Assembly (NCBI RefSeq): GCF_029892425.1
Contig: NZ_JARXWB010000002.1
Location: 124,001-188,000, forward strand
Source: Bradyrhizobium sp. BR13661
Lineage (GTDB): Bacteria; Pseudomonadota; Alphaproteobacteria; Rhizobiales; Xanthobacteraceae
Length of the DNA stretch: 64,000 nt
Reading direction: 5' to 3'
In this document: positions 8,586 to 17,485 of the stretch, piece by piece
Layout: each line of letters opens with the position of its first letter
Numbering within the stretch: position 1 is the first letter of the stretch
Made by a program: the position numbers and the translations under genes
The notes under the pieces: generated by a model
The model's input: only the letters and a program-made list of their open reading frames with translations
What the model was told of the DNA's origin: nothing
Database searches by the model: none

Positions 8586-9533
8586 ATGTCGATAACACTG
8601 CCTCACTTCGCTGACACTCAGCCCTTCCGCGCCTTTCGCGCCGATCCCCAGCAATGGCTGCCAACCGCGCTCGACATCGCGCACAGCCGCGGCATCGACG
8701 TCTCCGCACCGCACGTCTTCTCGACCGGCACCAATCTCGTGGTCGGCCTCGGCGACACGCTGATCCTGAAAATCTTCCCGCCGCTCTTACGCGCGCAATT
8801 CGTCTCCGAGCGCGGCTCGCTGATGCAGCTCAAGGGCCGGCTTGATCTGCCGATCCCCGAGATCGTCGCGGAGGGGGAGCGCGATGGCTGGCCCTATCTC
8901 GTCATCACGCGCCTCACAGGCGCGCTCGGCTCGGAAGTCTGGCCGCGACTCGCGGAAGCGCAGAAGGAGCGCGTGCTGCGCCAGATCGGCGAAACCATCG
9001 CCGTCGTGCAACGTGTGCCGCTCGGCCCCCTCGCAGAGATCGAGCCGCGCTGGGGCGCGTTCATGCGCGCGCAGATGCAGGGCTGCCGTCACAGGCACAC
9101 GCGTCTCGGCCTCGCGCCGAAATTTCTCGCCGGCCTCGACGATCTCCTGCGCGATGCCGCAACGCTGATCCCGATGGACGCACCGCCGGTGATCCTGATC
9201 GGCGAATACATTCCGGAGAACTTCCTGCTCGCCTGCCACGACGGCGACTGGTCGCTCGCCGGCCTGTTCGACTTCGGCGATGTCAGGGCCGGATGGCGCG
9301 ACTACGATCTGCTCGGCCCCAGCGCCTTCATGGCGGCCGGCCGGCCCAGGAGGGTGCGCAGCCTGCTCGAAGGCTTTGGCTACACCAATCCCGATTTCGC
9401 GCTGAAGCGGCTCCTGATGGCCTTGATGCTGCTGCACCAGGCCAGCGACCTCAACAGCCACATCTGCATCGAGGGCTGGCAGGAGCAGGCGAATAATCTG
9501 GTTGAACTGCAGGAGTTGATCTGGGCGGAGTGA
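8586..9533 (+). CDS. Phosphotransferase-fold protein (aminoglycoside phosphotransferase family) with altered catalytic loop
   Basis: The 315-residue protein has the APH/choline-kinase-like fold: a small N-lobe with a nucleotide-binding region (FSTGTNLVVGLGDTLILKIF), the hinge-like PYLVITRLTGA, and a large helical lobe. The usual catalytic loop HGDxxxxN appears here as IGEYIPEN, so the His is Ile and the catalytic Asp is Glu. The metal-binding DFG-like motif is kept as LFDFGDVRAGWRDYDLLGP. Antibiotic phosphorylation cannot be assumed, since many members act on small metabolites. It is a single gene flanked on both sides by palindromic repeats. The substrate is unknown. Confidence 0.8.
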   Translation: MSITLPHFADTQPFRAFRADPQQWLPTALDIAHSRGIDVSAPHVFSTGTNLVVGLGDTLILKIFPPLLRAQFVSERGSLMQLKGRLDLPIPEIVAEGERDGWPYLVITRLTGALGSEVWPRLAEAQKERVLRQIGETIAVVQRVPLGPLAEIEPRWGAFMRAQMQGCRHRHTRLGLAPKFLAGLDDLLRDAATLIPMDAPPVILIGEYIPENFLLACHDGDWSLAGLFDFGDVRAGWRDYDLLGPSAFMAAGRPRRVRSLLEGFGYTNPDFALKRLLMALMLLHQASDLNSHICIEGWQEQANNLVELQELIWAE

Positions 9534-9555
9534 ATGCTTCCGCTCTACGCCTCCC

Positions 9556-9661
9556 CGTCATTCCGGGGCGCCGCAGAGTGGCGAGCCCGGAATCCATTCT
9601 CCGGCGAGTTCTGCAGCCCGATGGATTCCGGGCTCGATGCTGCGCATCGCCCCGGAATGAC
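9556..9661. repeat. GC-rich palindromic intergenic repeat (GTCATTCCGGGGC family)
   Basis: GTCATTCCGGGGC at the left end and GCCCCGGAATGAC at the right end form perfect arms, with internal pairing of GGAATCCAT and ATGGATTCC. A relative lies at 48608-48686. The remainder of the 354-bp gap (9662-9887) is AT-richer and holds the sigma-54 promoter described separately. Confidence 0.75.
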
Positions 9662-9829
9662 AGGCTCTGCCTATTAGACGTGCCGGCTTCGAGTCTGGCC
9701 TACAAAATGAGCAAAAGTTTTTCTTTGCATGCAATGCGCGAAACCCAAGCTTCGAGGCCCCGTCCGCTGCATGCGATAATATATAAGCAAGATCAATGAT
9801 TTATTCTTGATTTAACCTCTCGCTAAGCC

Positions 9830-9845
9830 TTGGCACGAACCTTGC
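9830..9845 (+). promoter_or_regulatory. Sigma-54 (RpoN) promoter, -24/-12 type
   Basis: TTGGCACGAACCTTGC matches the sigma-54 consensus TGGCAC-N5-TTGC exactly (TGGCAC at 9831-9836, TTGC at 9842-9845). It ends 42 bases before the ATG of the family-5 binding-protein gene, leaving a normal 5' leader. The region upstream is AT-rich and includes the inverted pair ATCAA/TTGAT around 9792-9811, a possible activator contact. Sigma-54 control fits nitrogen regulation of the transporter and amidase genes downstream. No convincing NtrC site was found by eye. Confidence 0.8.
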
Positions 9846-9887
9846 GAATCCTGTTCCAACCAGAAACTTCCGCGTTGGAGCATCACC

Positions 9888-11510
9888 ATGAAGCGTCGCG
9901 ATTTCCTCAAGTCCGTATCGGGATTGGCAGCAGGCGCGGCGCTTCCGGCGGTGCCACAGGTCATCTCCTCGGCCTATGCCGATGCCCGTTCGGAGACGCT
10001 GCTGATCGTCTCGGAAGGCGGCCCCAACAATCTCGACATCCATGGCGTCGGCACCAACGTGCCCGGCTATGAGGTGTCCTGGAATTGCTACGACCGGCTG
10101 ATCAGCCACGAGATGAAGAGCGGCCCCGGCGGGGTGCCCTATTACGACCGCGACAAGTTCAAGGGCGAGCTCGCCGAGGAGTTCAAGATCGACGACATGT
10201 CGGTCACCTTCAAGCTGAAGAAGAACGCCAAATTCCACGACGGCACGCCCGTCACCGCCAAGGACGTGAAGTGGTCGCTCGATCGCGCCGTCAGCGTCGG
10301 CGGTTTCCCGACCTTCCAGATGAGTGCGGGCTCGCTCACCAAGCCCGAGCAGTTCGTCGTGATCGATGACTATACTGTGCGCGTTGACTTCCTGAAGAAG
10401 GACAGGCTGACGGTCCCCGATCTCGCCGTCATCGTCCCCTGCATCGTCAACTCCGAGCTGGTGAAGAAGAACGCCAGCGAGAAGGATCCCTGGGGTCTCG
10501 AGTTTACAAAACAGCAGACCGCGGGCTCCGGCGCCTACAAGGTGACGAAGTGGACCGCCGGCACCGAAGTGATCATGGAGCGCAACGAGGATTGGGTCGG
10601 CGGGCCGCTGCCGAAGATCAAGCGCGTAATCTGGCGCATGGTGCCGCAGGCCGGCAACCGCCGCGCGCTGCTCGAGCGCGGTGACGCCGACATCTCCTAC
10701 GAACTTCCGAACAAGGATTTCCAGGAGATGAAGGCCAACGGCAAGCTCAACGTGGTGTCGCTGCCGTTCTCCAACGGCATCCAGTATATCGGCATGAACG
10801 TCACCAAGCCGCCCTTCGACAATCCGAAGGTGCGCCAGGCGGTGGCCTACGCGCTGCCCTATCAGAAGATCATGGACGCCGTGATGTTCGGGCTGGCGAA
10901 CCCGATGTTCGGTGCGCCCAAGGACAAGCCGACCGAAGTCGCCTGGCCGCAGCCGCACAAATATAACACCGACATCGAGAAGGCGAAGGCGCTGATGGCG
11001 GAGGCCGGCGTCGCGGGCGGCTTCGAGACCACGATCTCGTTCGACCTGAATTTTGCCGGCGTCAACGAGCCGCTCTGCGTGCTGGTGCAGGAGAGCCTCG
11101 CCCAGATCGGCATCAAGACCACCATCAACAAGGTGCCCGGCGCCAACTGGCGCACCGAGTTGAACAAGAAGGAGATGCCGCTCTTCACCAACGTGTTCTC
11201 GGGCTGGCTCGATTACCCCGAATACTTCTTCTACTGGTGCTATCACGGCAACAATTCCGTCTTCAACACCATGAGCTACAAGTCAGCCGAGATGGACAAG
11301 CTGATCGACGGCGCGCGCACCGCCGCCGCGACCGGCGACACCGCGACCTACGAGAAAGACGTGAAGGGCTTCGTCGACCTCGCCTTCACCGACATCCCGC
11401 GCATCCCGCTGTATCAGCCCTTCGTCAACGTCGCGATGCAGAAGAACATCTCGGGCTACCAATACTGGTTCCACCGCCGCCTGGATTATCGCGCGCTGGC
11501 GAAGGGGTGA
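9888..11510 (+). CDS. Family-5 ABC transporter substrate-binding protein (peptide/nickel/opine type), Tat signal
   Basis: This SBP_bac_5 protein of 540 residues begins with a twin-arginine signal (RRDFLK at residues 3-8) and a hydrophobic stretch ending AYA near residue 31. Family blocks include FKLKKNAKFHDGTPVTAKDVKWSLDRAV, GSGAYKVTKW and GIQYIGMNVTKPPFDNPKVRQAVAYA. It is the first gene of an operon that continues with two permeases and a double ATPase, and it has the sigma-54 promoter in front. The ligand is unknown. The downstream AtzE/AtzG/AtzH genes suggest a nitrogen-rich small molecule such as a urea- or biuret-like compound rather than a peptide. Confidence 0.93.
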   Translation: MKRRDFLKSVSGLAAGAALPAVPQVISSAYADARSETLLIVSEGGPNNLDIHGVGTNVPGYEVSWNCYDRLISHEMKSGPGGVPYYDRDKFKGELAEEFKIDDMSVTFKLKKNAKFHDGTPVTAKDVKWSLDRAVSVGGFPTFQMSAGSLTKPEQFVVIDDYTVRVDFLKKDRLTVPDLAVIVPCIVNSELVKKNASEKDPWGLEFTKQQTAGSGAYKVTKWTAGTEVIMERNEDWVGGPLPKIKRVIWRMVPQAGNRRALLERGDADISYELPNKDFQEMKANGKLNVVSLPFSNGIQYIGMNVTKPPFDNPKVRQAVAYALPYQKIMDAVMFGLANPMFGAPKDKPTEVAWPQPHKYNTDIEKAKALMAEAGVAGGFETTISFDLNFAGVNEPLCVLVQESLAQIGIKTTINKVPGANWRTELNKKEMPLFTNVFSGWLDYPEYFFYWCYHGNNSVFNTMSYKSAEMDKLIDGARTAAATGDTATYEKDVKGFVDLAFTDIPRIPLYQPFVNVAMQKNISGYQYWFHRRLDYRALAKG

Positions 11511-11542
11511 GGGGACATGAGTGAGGTGAGCACACTCGTCAG

Positions 11543-11688
11543 GCTCCCTCCCCCCTTGCGGGGGAGGGTTGGGGAGAGGGGTAGCCACGAACTCAGACCC
11601 CTCCCGGAGCCACCCCCCTCCCTAGCCCTCCCCCACATCCGCCTTCGCCCGAAGGCGGGCTTCGGCGGACAAGAGGGGGGAGGGAACG
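11543..11688. repeat. GC-rich long palindromic intergenic repeat (GTTCCCTCCC family)
   Basis: This is the same family as 31-139 and 53972-54119. It carries an extra internal hairpin in the right half, where CCGCCTTCGCCC pairs with GGGCTTCGGCGG around 11638-11668. It separates the binding-protein gene from the first permease gene. In such operons a hairpin here would let the binding protein be made in excess over the membrane parts; that role is inferred. Confidence 0.8.
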
Positions 11689-11737
11689 CAGCGACGCGCG
11701 CGGCTTGCAGAGTGCGCAACAAGCGCAGGAGCACCCC

Positions 11738-12751
11738 ATGCTGACCATGATCGGCAAGCGCCTGATGTTCGCGATTCCCTCGCTGATCGGCGTCGTCATC
11801 GTCACCTTCCTGCTGACGCGCGCGCTCCCTGGCGACCCGGCGGCATATTTCGCAGGTCCCGCCGCGACCAAGGAGGCCGTCGAGCAGATCCGGAAAAAGC
11901 TCGGCCTCGACAAGCCTCTGATCGAGCAGTTCTTCCACTACACCAACGATCTCGCCCATGGCGATTTCGGCAACTCGCTCACCACGGGTCAGCCGGTTGC
12001 GACCGAAATCCGCAATCGCCTGCCGGCCTCGGCTGAATTGACGCTGCTCGGTCTCATCGTCTCCATCGTCATTGCCATTCCGCTCGGCGTGCTGGCGGCG
12101 ACACGACCAGGATCCTGGGTCGATCATCTCTGTCGGGTGACGACAACAGCGGGCGTCTCGCTGCCGGTATTCTTCACGGGCCTCGTGCTGGTGTACTTCT
12201 TCTACTTCCAGCTCGGCTGGTCACCCGCGCCGCTCGGCCGTCTCGACGTGTTCTACAGCGCGCCGCCCACGGTCACCGGCTTCTACCTGATCGACACGCT
12301 GATCGCCCGCGACTTCGAGGCGTTTCGCTCGGCGCTGAGCCAGCTCATTTTGCCAGCGACGACGCTCGCGATCTTCTCGCTGGCGCCGATCGCGCGCATG
12401 ACCCGCGCCTCGATGCTGGCGGTGCTCGCGTCCGAATTCGTCCGCACCGCGCGCGCCAGCGGCCTGTCACCGACGACCGTCATCGTCACTTACGCCTTCC
12501 GCAACGCGATGCTGCCCGTGATCACCACGCTCAGCATGGTGTTCTCGTTCCTGCTGGGGGCCAACGTGCTGGTGGAAAAAGTGTTCGCCTGGCCGGGTAT
12601 CGGCTCCTACGCGGTGGAAGCCCTGATCTCGTCGGACTTCGCGCCGGTGCAGGGTTTCGTCCTCACCATGGCGGTGATGTACGTGCTTTTGAATCTGGTG
12701 ATCGACATTCTCTATGGCGTGATCGATCCGCGCGTGCGGTTGGAGGGCTAA
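11738..12751 (+). CDS. ABC transporter permease, DppB type
   Basis: The inner-membrane permease has 337 residues. It opens with the family signature of an N-terminal helix followed by LTRALPGDPA. Several hydrophobic segments follow, and the ATPase-coupling EAA loop is near residue 235 (ASEFVRTARASGLSP...RNAMLPVIT). The start at 11738 is chosen because AGGAG lies six bases upstream; the frame can be extended to a TTG at 11705 inside the repeat, which is unlikely. It overlaps no neighbour and lies four bases before the second permease, with which it should form a heterodimer. Confidence 0.93.
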   Translation: MLTMIGKRLMFAIPSLIGVVIVTFLLTRALPGDPAAYFAGPAATKEAVEQIRKKLGLDKPLIEQFFHYTNDLAHGDFGNSLTTGQPVATEIRNRLPASAELTLLGLIVSIVIAIPLGVLAATRPGSWVDHLCRVTTTAGVSLPVFFTGLVLVYFFYFQLGWSPAPLGRLDVFYSAPPTVTGFYLIDTLIARDFEAFRSALSQLILPATTLAIFSLAPIARMTRASMLAVLASEFVRTARASGLSPTTVIVTYAFRNAMLPVITTLSMVFSFLLGANVLVEKVFAWPGIGSYAVEALISSDFAPVQGFVLTMAVMYVLLNLVIDILYGVIDPRVRLEG

Positions 12752-12755
12752 ACCA

Positions 12756-13655
12756 ATGAGCTCCGTTGCGCCTGCGGTTGAGCCCGCCGGTCCCGCGCGA
12801 ACCTCGGGACTCACTGCGATCCTCGAACAGACCCGCTATGTCCTGAGCGAGAACAAGGTCACGGGCTTTTCCTTCGCCCTGCTGATCGTGATTCTCCTTG
12901 CCGCGGTCTTCGGTCCCTATGTGGTGCCGTACGATCCACTGGCGTCCGACACCGCGGCGGCGCTGAAGCCGCCCTCGGCCGCGCACTGGTTCGGCACCGA
13001 CCAACTCGGCCGCGACATCTTCAGCCGCGTCGTCGTGGCGACGCGGCTGGATACGTTCATCGCGGTCGCCTCCGTCGTGCTGGTGTTCCTGATGGGCGGC
13101 CTCGCCGGCATTGCGGCTGGCTATTTCGGCGGCTGGACCGACCGGATCGTCGGCCGCATCGCCGACACCATCATGGCGTTCCCGCTGTTCGTGCTGGCGA
13201 TGGGCATTGTCGCCGCGCTCGGCAATACCGTGCAGAACATCATTCTGGCGACCGCCATCGTGAACTTCCCGCTCTATGCCCGCGTCGCGCGCGCCGAGGC
13301 CAACGTCCGCCGCAATGCCGGCTTCGTTCAGGCCGCGCGGCTCTCGGGTAATGGCGAGTTCCGCATCCTCCTGGTGCACATCTTGCCCAACATCATGCCG
13401 ATCATGATCGTGCAGATGTCGCTGACCATGGGCTACGCGATTTTGAACGCCGCTGGCCTCTCCTTCATCGGCCTCGGCGTCCGGCCGCCGACCGCCGAGT
13501 GGGGCATCATGGTCGCCGAGGGCGCGGGCTTCATGGTGTCAGGCGAATGGTGGATCGCGCTGTTCCCTGGCCTCGCGCTGATGATCGCCGTGTTCTGCTT
13601 CAACCTCCTCGGCGACGGCCTGCGCGACATCGTCGACCCCCAGCGGAGGACGTGA
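12756..13655 (+). CDS. ABC transporter permease, DppC type
   Basis: This 299-residue partner permease has a cytosolic N-terminus of the OppC_N type, a first membrane helix near 30-50, the HWFGTDQLGRDIFSR motif characteristic of DppC proteins and an EAA loop (NAGFVQAARLSGNGE...LPNIMP). It begins four bases after the DppB-type gene. The 88 bases that follow, before the ATPase gene, show nothing but a weak leader. Confidence 0.93.
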   Translation: MSSVAPAVEPAGPARTSGLTAILEQTRYVLSENKVTGFSFALLIVILLAAVFGPYVVPYDPLASDTAAALKPPSAAHWFGTDQLGRDIFSRVVVATRLDTFIAVASVVLVFLMGGLAGIAAGYFGGWTDRIVGRIADTIMAFPLFVLAMGIVAALGNTVQNIILATAIVNFPLYARVARAEANVRRNAGFVQAARLSGNGEFRILLVHILPNIMPIMIVQMSLTMGYAILNAAGLSFIGLGVRPPTAEWGIMVAEGAGFMVSGEWWIALFPGLALMIAVFCFNLLGDGLRDIVDPQRRT

Positions 13656-13743
13656 TGGTCTGGCAGAAATTATCCAATGATTTCAGTGGTTTTTCTACTG
13701 TGCATGGGGTTGTTTTTGGCGTCTCGAGCGACAGGAGCGAGCG

Positions 13744-15465
13744 ATGACCGCCCAACCGCTGCTCGACGTCCAGGATCTCACCGTCGAATTCACCACCCGC
13801 CGCGGCATCGTCAAGGCCGTGCAGCACGTCAACATATCAGTCGCCAAGGGCGAGACGCTGGCCATCGTCGGCGAGTCCGGCTCCGGCAAGTCGGTGACGT
13901 CGTATGCGGTGATGCGCATCCTCGACCGTGCCGGCAAGATCGCCGAGGGCTCGGTGATGTTCTCCGGCATCGACGTCAAGGCCGCGACTGAAAGCCAGAT
14001 GCGCGATCTGCGCGGCCGCGAAGTTTCGATGATCTTCCAGAACCCGCGCGCCGCGCTCAACCCGATCCGCAAAGTCGGCGACCAGATCGAGGACGTGCTG
14101 CGCACCCATGTGCAGCAGGCGATGGTTTCGGACCACGGCGAAAAGGCGATCGAGGCGCTGGAGCAGGTCAAGATCGCCCGCCCGCGCGAGCGCTATCACG
14201 CCTATCCGTTCGAGTTGTCAGGCGGCATGTGCCAGCGCGTCGTCATCGCGCTTGCACTCGCCTGCAATCCGCAGCTGCTGATCGCGGACGAGCCGACGAC
14301 CGGCCTCGATGTCACCACGCAGAAAGCGGTGATGGACCTGATCGTCGAACTCACAAAACGCAAGGCGATGTCGACCATCCTGATCACCCACGATCTCGGC
14401 CTCGCCGCTGCCTATTGCGACAGGGTCGTGGTGATGGAAAAGGGCCGCGTGGTCGAGACCGCCAAGGCCGCCGACATCTTCGCCAACCCGCAGCACCCCT
14501 ACACCAAGAAGCTGATGCGCGCGACGCCGCGGCTGGGGGTCAGCTTGCGCGATCTGCTGCCGGAGGAGGAAGGCGCTGTGTCGGCCGCGCCCGCGGCCTC
14601 CGCTCCGGGCACCGCCGCAGAGAGCCAGAAGCCGCTCCTGCTCATCGAAAAGCTGGTCAAGGAATATCCCCGCCAGGGCGCCACCGCCACGCTCGGAAAG
14701 CTGTTCGGTCGCAAGCCGCCCGTCGAGCCCGATGTGTTCCGCGCCGTCGACGGCATCAGCTTCTCCATCGGCCACGGCGAGAGTGTCGGCCTCGTCGGCG
14801 AATCCGGCTGCGGCAAATCGACCACCTCGATGATGGTGATGCGGCTACTGGACCAGACCTCCGGCCTGATCCAGTTCGACGGCGAGGACATCGGCGGCAT
14901 TGCGCCTGCCAATTTCGCCCGGCTGCCGCAGCGCAGCCGCATCCAGATGGTGTTCCAGGATCCGACCGACAGCCTCAACCCGCGCTTCACCGCGGTGCGC
15001 GCCATCGCCGACCCGATCATGCAGCTCGGCGACATCAGGGGCCGCGATGCGCTGCGCACCCGCTGCGAGGAGCTGGCGACCATGGTCGGCCTGCCGCACA
15101 ATTTGCTGGATCGCTTTCCGCACCAGCTCTCCGGCGGCCAGAAGGCCCGCGTCGGCATCGCCCGCGCCATCGCCCTGCATCCGAAGCTCGTGATCCTGGA
15201 CGAGCCGACGGCGGCGCTGGACGTCTCGGTGCAGGCCGTCGTCCTGAACCTGCTTCAGGATCTCAAGGCCCGGCTAGGTATGAGCTATCTGTTCGTCTCT
15301 CATGATTTGAATGTAGTGCGCTTGTTGTGCGATCGTGTCATTGTGATGCGAACGGGGCGGATCGTCGAGGAAGGCTCTTCCGAGAAGGTCCTGAGCGATC
15401 CGCAGGACGACTACACCAAGGAGCTGCTGACGGCGATCCCGCATCCGCCGTTACAAGTCCACTAA
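13744..15465 (+). CDS. Fused double ABC ATPase (DppD-DppF type)
   Basis: The 573-residue protein carries two complete nucleotide-binding domains in one chain. The first has Walker A GESGSGKS at 43-50, signature LSGGMCQRV near 158 and Walker B LLIADEPTTGLD. The second has Walker A GESGCGKS near 353-360, signature LSGGQKARV near 462 and Walker B LVILDEPTAALD. Oligopeptide-type C-terminal extensions follow each domain. It energises the two permeases encoded upstream in the same operon. The gene is intact and the catalytic motifs look normal. Confidence 0.95.
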   Translation: MTAQPLLDVQDLTVEFTTRRGIVKAVQHVNISVAKGETLAIVGESGSGKSVTSYAVMRILDRAGKIAEGSVMFSGIDVKAATESQMRDLRGREVSMIFQNPRAALNPIRKVGDQIEDVLRTHVQQAMVSDHGEKAIEALEQVKIARPRERYHAYPFELSGGMCQRVVIALALACNPQLLIADEPTTGLDVTTQKAVMDLIVELTKRKAMSTILITHDLGLAAAYCDRVVVMEKGRVVETAKAADIFANPQHPYTKKLMRATPRLGVSLRDLLPEEEGAVSAAPAASAPGTAAESQKPLLLIEKLVKEYPRQGATATLGKLFGRKPPVEPDVFRAVDGISFSIGHGESVGLVGESGCGKSTTSMMVMRLLDQTSGLIQFDGEDIGGIAPANFARLPQRSRIQMVFQDPTDSLNPRFTAVRAIADPIMQLGDIRGRDALRTRCEELATMVGLPHNLLDRFPHQLSGGQKARVGIARAIALHPKLVILDEPTAALDVSVQAVVLNLLQDLKARLGMSYLFVSHDLNVVRLLCDRVIVMRTGRIVEEGSSEKVLSDPQDDYTKELLTAIPHPPLQVH

Positions 15466-15494
15466 GAGTACACTGAGATCAGCTTGAGAGAGTG

Positions 15495-15674
15495 ATGGCC
15501 GAGCCGCTGGACGATTATATCGACGCCGTATCGAAAGCGCTGGCGCTGCCGGTCGAGGAGGCCTGGAGGCCGGCGATCCGCGCCAATCTCGACGTCTCGC
15601 TGCGGCTTGGCCGCCTGGTCGACGAATTCGTGCTGCCGGACGAGACCGAGCCGGCGCCGATCTTCACGGCCTGA
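15495..15674 (+). CDS. atzG: AtzG-like small subunit (DUF4089)
   Basis: This 59-residue protein of the DUF4089/AtzG family contains LDDYIDAVSKALALPVEEAWRPAI, followed by a helix with LRLGRLVDEFVLPDETEPAPIF. In the cyanuric acid pathway AtzG forms a complex with the amidase AtzE and is needed for its stability; the homologue HpxX sits next to HpxY in ureide pathways. Here it stands seven bases before the AtzE-type gene, as expected for such a complex. The ATG at 15495 is chosen over an overlapping GTG at 15492; GAGAG lies just upstream. Confidence 0.85.
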   Translation: MAEPLDDYIDAVSKALALPVEEAWRPAIRANLDVSLRLGRLVDEFVLPDETEPAPIFTA

Positions 15675-15681
15675 TGCTGCC

Positions 15682-17076
15682 ATGACCACCAAGCCAGAGA
15701 CGGCCGCGGACATCGCAAAGGCGGTGGCCGGCGGCCAATTGTCCGCACTCGCTGCCACCGAGTCCGCGCTCGCGCGCATCAAGCAGCACGACGGCATCCT
15801 CAACTCCTTCACCGACGTCACCGCCGATCGCGCCCGCGCCAAGGCGCGCGCGATCGATGCCGACATCGCCGCCGGCAAGAGCGTCGGCCCGCTCGCTGGC
15901 GTGCCGTTCGCGGTGAAGAACCTGTTCGACGTCGCGGGCCTTGCCACGCGCGCCGGCTCGAAGATCAACCGCGACCTCGCCCCCGCCAAGCGCGATGCGA
16001 CGCTGATCGAGCGGATGGAAGCGGCCGGCGCCGTCCTCGTCGGCGCGCTCAACATGGGCGAATATGCCTACGACTTCACCGGCGAGAACGTCCACGACGG
16101 TCCCTCGCGCAATCCGCATGACACCACGCGGATGAGCGGCGGCTCCTCCGGCGGCTCGGGGAGCGCCGTCGGCGGCGCGCTGGTGCCGATTGCGCTCGGC
16201 TCCGACACCAACGGTTCGATCCGTGTGCCGTCGTCCTTCTGCGGCATCTTTGGTTTGAAGCCGACCTATGGCCGGCTGTCCCGCGCCCGCTCGTTCCCGT
16301 TCGTGGCGAGCCTCGATCATCTCGGCCCGTTCGCGCGCTCCGTCACCGATCTCGCGCTCGCCTATGATGCGATGCAGGGACCGGATGCCGACGATGCCGC
16401 CTGCACCGCTTCGCGTGGTCTGGAGCCGACGCTGCCGCTGATCGCCAATCCGATTTCGGACCTGCGTATCGCGATCGCCGGCGGCCATTTCCAGAAGAAC
16501 GTGTTTCCGGAAGCCGTCGAAGCCGTCAGCCGCGTCGCCAAGGCCCTGAACGCGACCAAGGTCATCGATATCCCCGAAGCCTCGCGCGCGCGGGCAGCGG
16601 CCTATGTCATCACCACCACCGAAGGCGCCTCGCTGCATCTCGATCGCCTGCGCAAGCGTCCGAATGATTTCGACGCCGCTGTGCGCGACCGGCTGATTGC
16701 GGGCGCGATGGTGCCCGCACCGTTGGTCGACCGCGCGCAAAAATTCCGCCGCTGGTATCGCGCGCAGCTTGCCGACATCTTCAAGTCCGTCGACGTGCTG
16801 CTCGCGCCGGCGACGCCCTGCACCGCACCAAAGCTCGGCCAGGTGAATTTCAATCTCGATGGCGTCGAGTTGCCGGTGCGCGCCAATATCGGCATCCACA
16901 CCCAACCGATCTCGTTCATCGGCCTGCCTGTCGTTGCGGTGCCGGTACCACTCGAGCCGCTGCCGATCGGCGTGCAGATCATTTGCGCGCCCTGGCGCGA
17001 GGACATCGCGCTACGCGTCGCGTACGCATTGGAAAAGATGGGCGTGGTCGCAGCGCCAGCCCCAAGGGGATTTTGA
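15682..17076 (+). CDS. atzE: AtzE-family amidohydrolase (amidase-signature enzyme)
   Basis: This 464-residue amidase-signature enzyme has the catalytic triad as Lys79 (VPFAVKN), Ser155 (GGSSGGS) and Ser179 (SDTNGSIR). Family resemblance is to AtzE (1-carboxybiuret hydrolase) and HpxY. With the AtzG partner gene directly upstream and an AtzH/HpxZ-type gene directly downstream, the module is the conserved G-E-H set. The cyanuric acid hydrolase AtzD that normally feeds AtzE is not in the window, so the real substrate is open: carboxybiuret, oxalurate-like compounds or another carbamoyl amide. The long frame start at 15607 lies inside atzG and is rejected. Confidence 0.9.
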   Translation: MTTKPETAADIAKAVAGGQLSALAATESALARIKQHDGILNSFTDVTADRARAKARAIDADIAAGKSVGPLAGVPFAVKNLFDVAGLATRAGSKINRDLAPAKRDATLIERMEAAGAVLVGALNMGEYAYDFTGENVHDGPSRNPHDTTRMSGGSSGGSGSAVGGALVPIALGSDTNGSIRVPSSFCGIFGLKPTYGRLSRARSFPFVASLDHLGPFARSVTDLALAYDAMQGPDADDAACTASRGLEPTLPLIANPISDLRIAIAGGHFQKNVFPEAVEAVSRVAKALNATKVIDIPEASRARAAAYVITTTEGASLHLDRLRKRPNDFDAAVRDRLIAGAMVPAPLVDRAQKFRRWYRAQLADIFKSVDVLLAPATPCTAPKLGQVNFNLDGVELPVRANIGIHTQPISFIGLPVVAVPVPLEPLPIGVQIICAPWREDIALRVAYALEKMGVVAAPAPRGF

Positions 17077-17088
17077 GAGGATTTTGAG

Positions 17089-17481
17089 ATGGAGATCGAT
17101 CTCCCCGACGTGATCGCGGAAGTCAAAGCCGCGTTCGAACGCTATGAGCAGGCCCTCGTCAGCAACGACGTCGCCGTGCTCGGCGAATTGTTCCGCAACG
17201 ATCCCCGCACGCTGCGCTACGGCATCGGCGAGAACCTCTACGGCTATGAGGCGATCTCCGGCTTTCGCGCCGGCCGCTCGCCGGTTGGGCTGAACCGCCG
17301 CACCGCCAAAACGGTGATCTCGAGCTACGGCCGGGACACGGCGGTCGCCTCGACTCTGTTCTATCGCGATACGGCTCCCGGCAAGGTCGGCCGGCAGATG
17401 CAGACCTGGATTCGCTTCCCGGAGGGCTGGCGCGTCGTCGCCGCCCATGTCAGCATCATCGACGAGACGAAAGAGACCTGA
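17089..17481 (+). CDS. atzH: AtzH/HpxZ-like protein (DUF3225, NTF2-like fold)
   Basis: The protein has 130 residues of the DUF3225 family, with an SnoaL/NTF2-like cone fold. Recognisable blocks are [48 protein letters not shown] and [16 protein letters not shown]. AtzH in cyanuric acid operons and HpxZ in oxalurate operons belong to the same family and accompany AtzE/HpxY. The gene follows atzE by 12 bases and precedes the GntR regulator gene by four. A separate enzymatic activity on the short-lived product of AtzE has been proposed for this family; that cannot be judged here. Confidence 0.85.
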   Translation: MEIDLPDVIAEVKAAFERYEQALVSNDVAVLGELFRNDPRTLRYGIGENLYGYEAISGFRAGRSPVGLNRRTAKTVISSYGRDTAVASTLFYRDTAPGKVGRQMQTWIRFPEGWRVVAAHVSIIDETKET

Positions 17482-17485
17482 CCGT

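Noticed and set aside
8586-9533. Antibiotic resistance gene
   Set aside because: The phosphotransferase fold is shared by many metabolic enzymes and the catalytic loop is altered; resistance cannot be claimed.
9801-11246. 481-codon antisense frame over the family-5 binding-protein gene
   Set aside because: Long antisense frames are common at this GC content; the plus-strand gene has a Tat signal and clear family motifs.
11543-11688. Repeated GC-rich block considered as CRISPR or insertion-sequence end
   Set aside because: Copies are single, long palindromes scattered between genes, with no spacers, no transposase and no target duplication.
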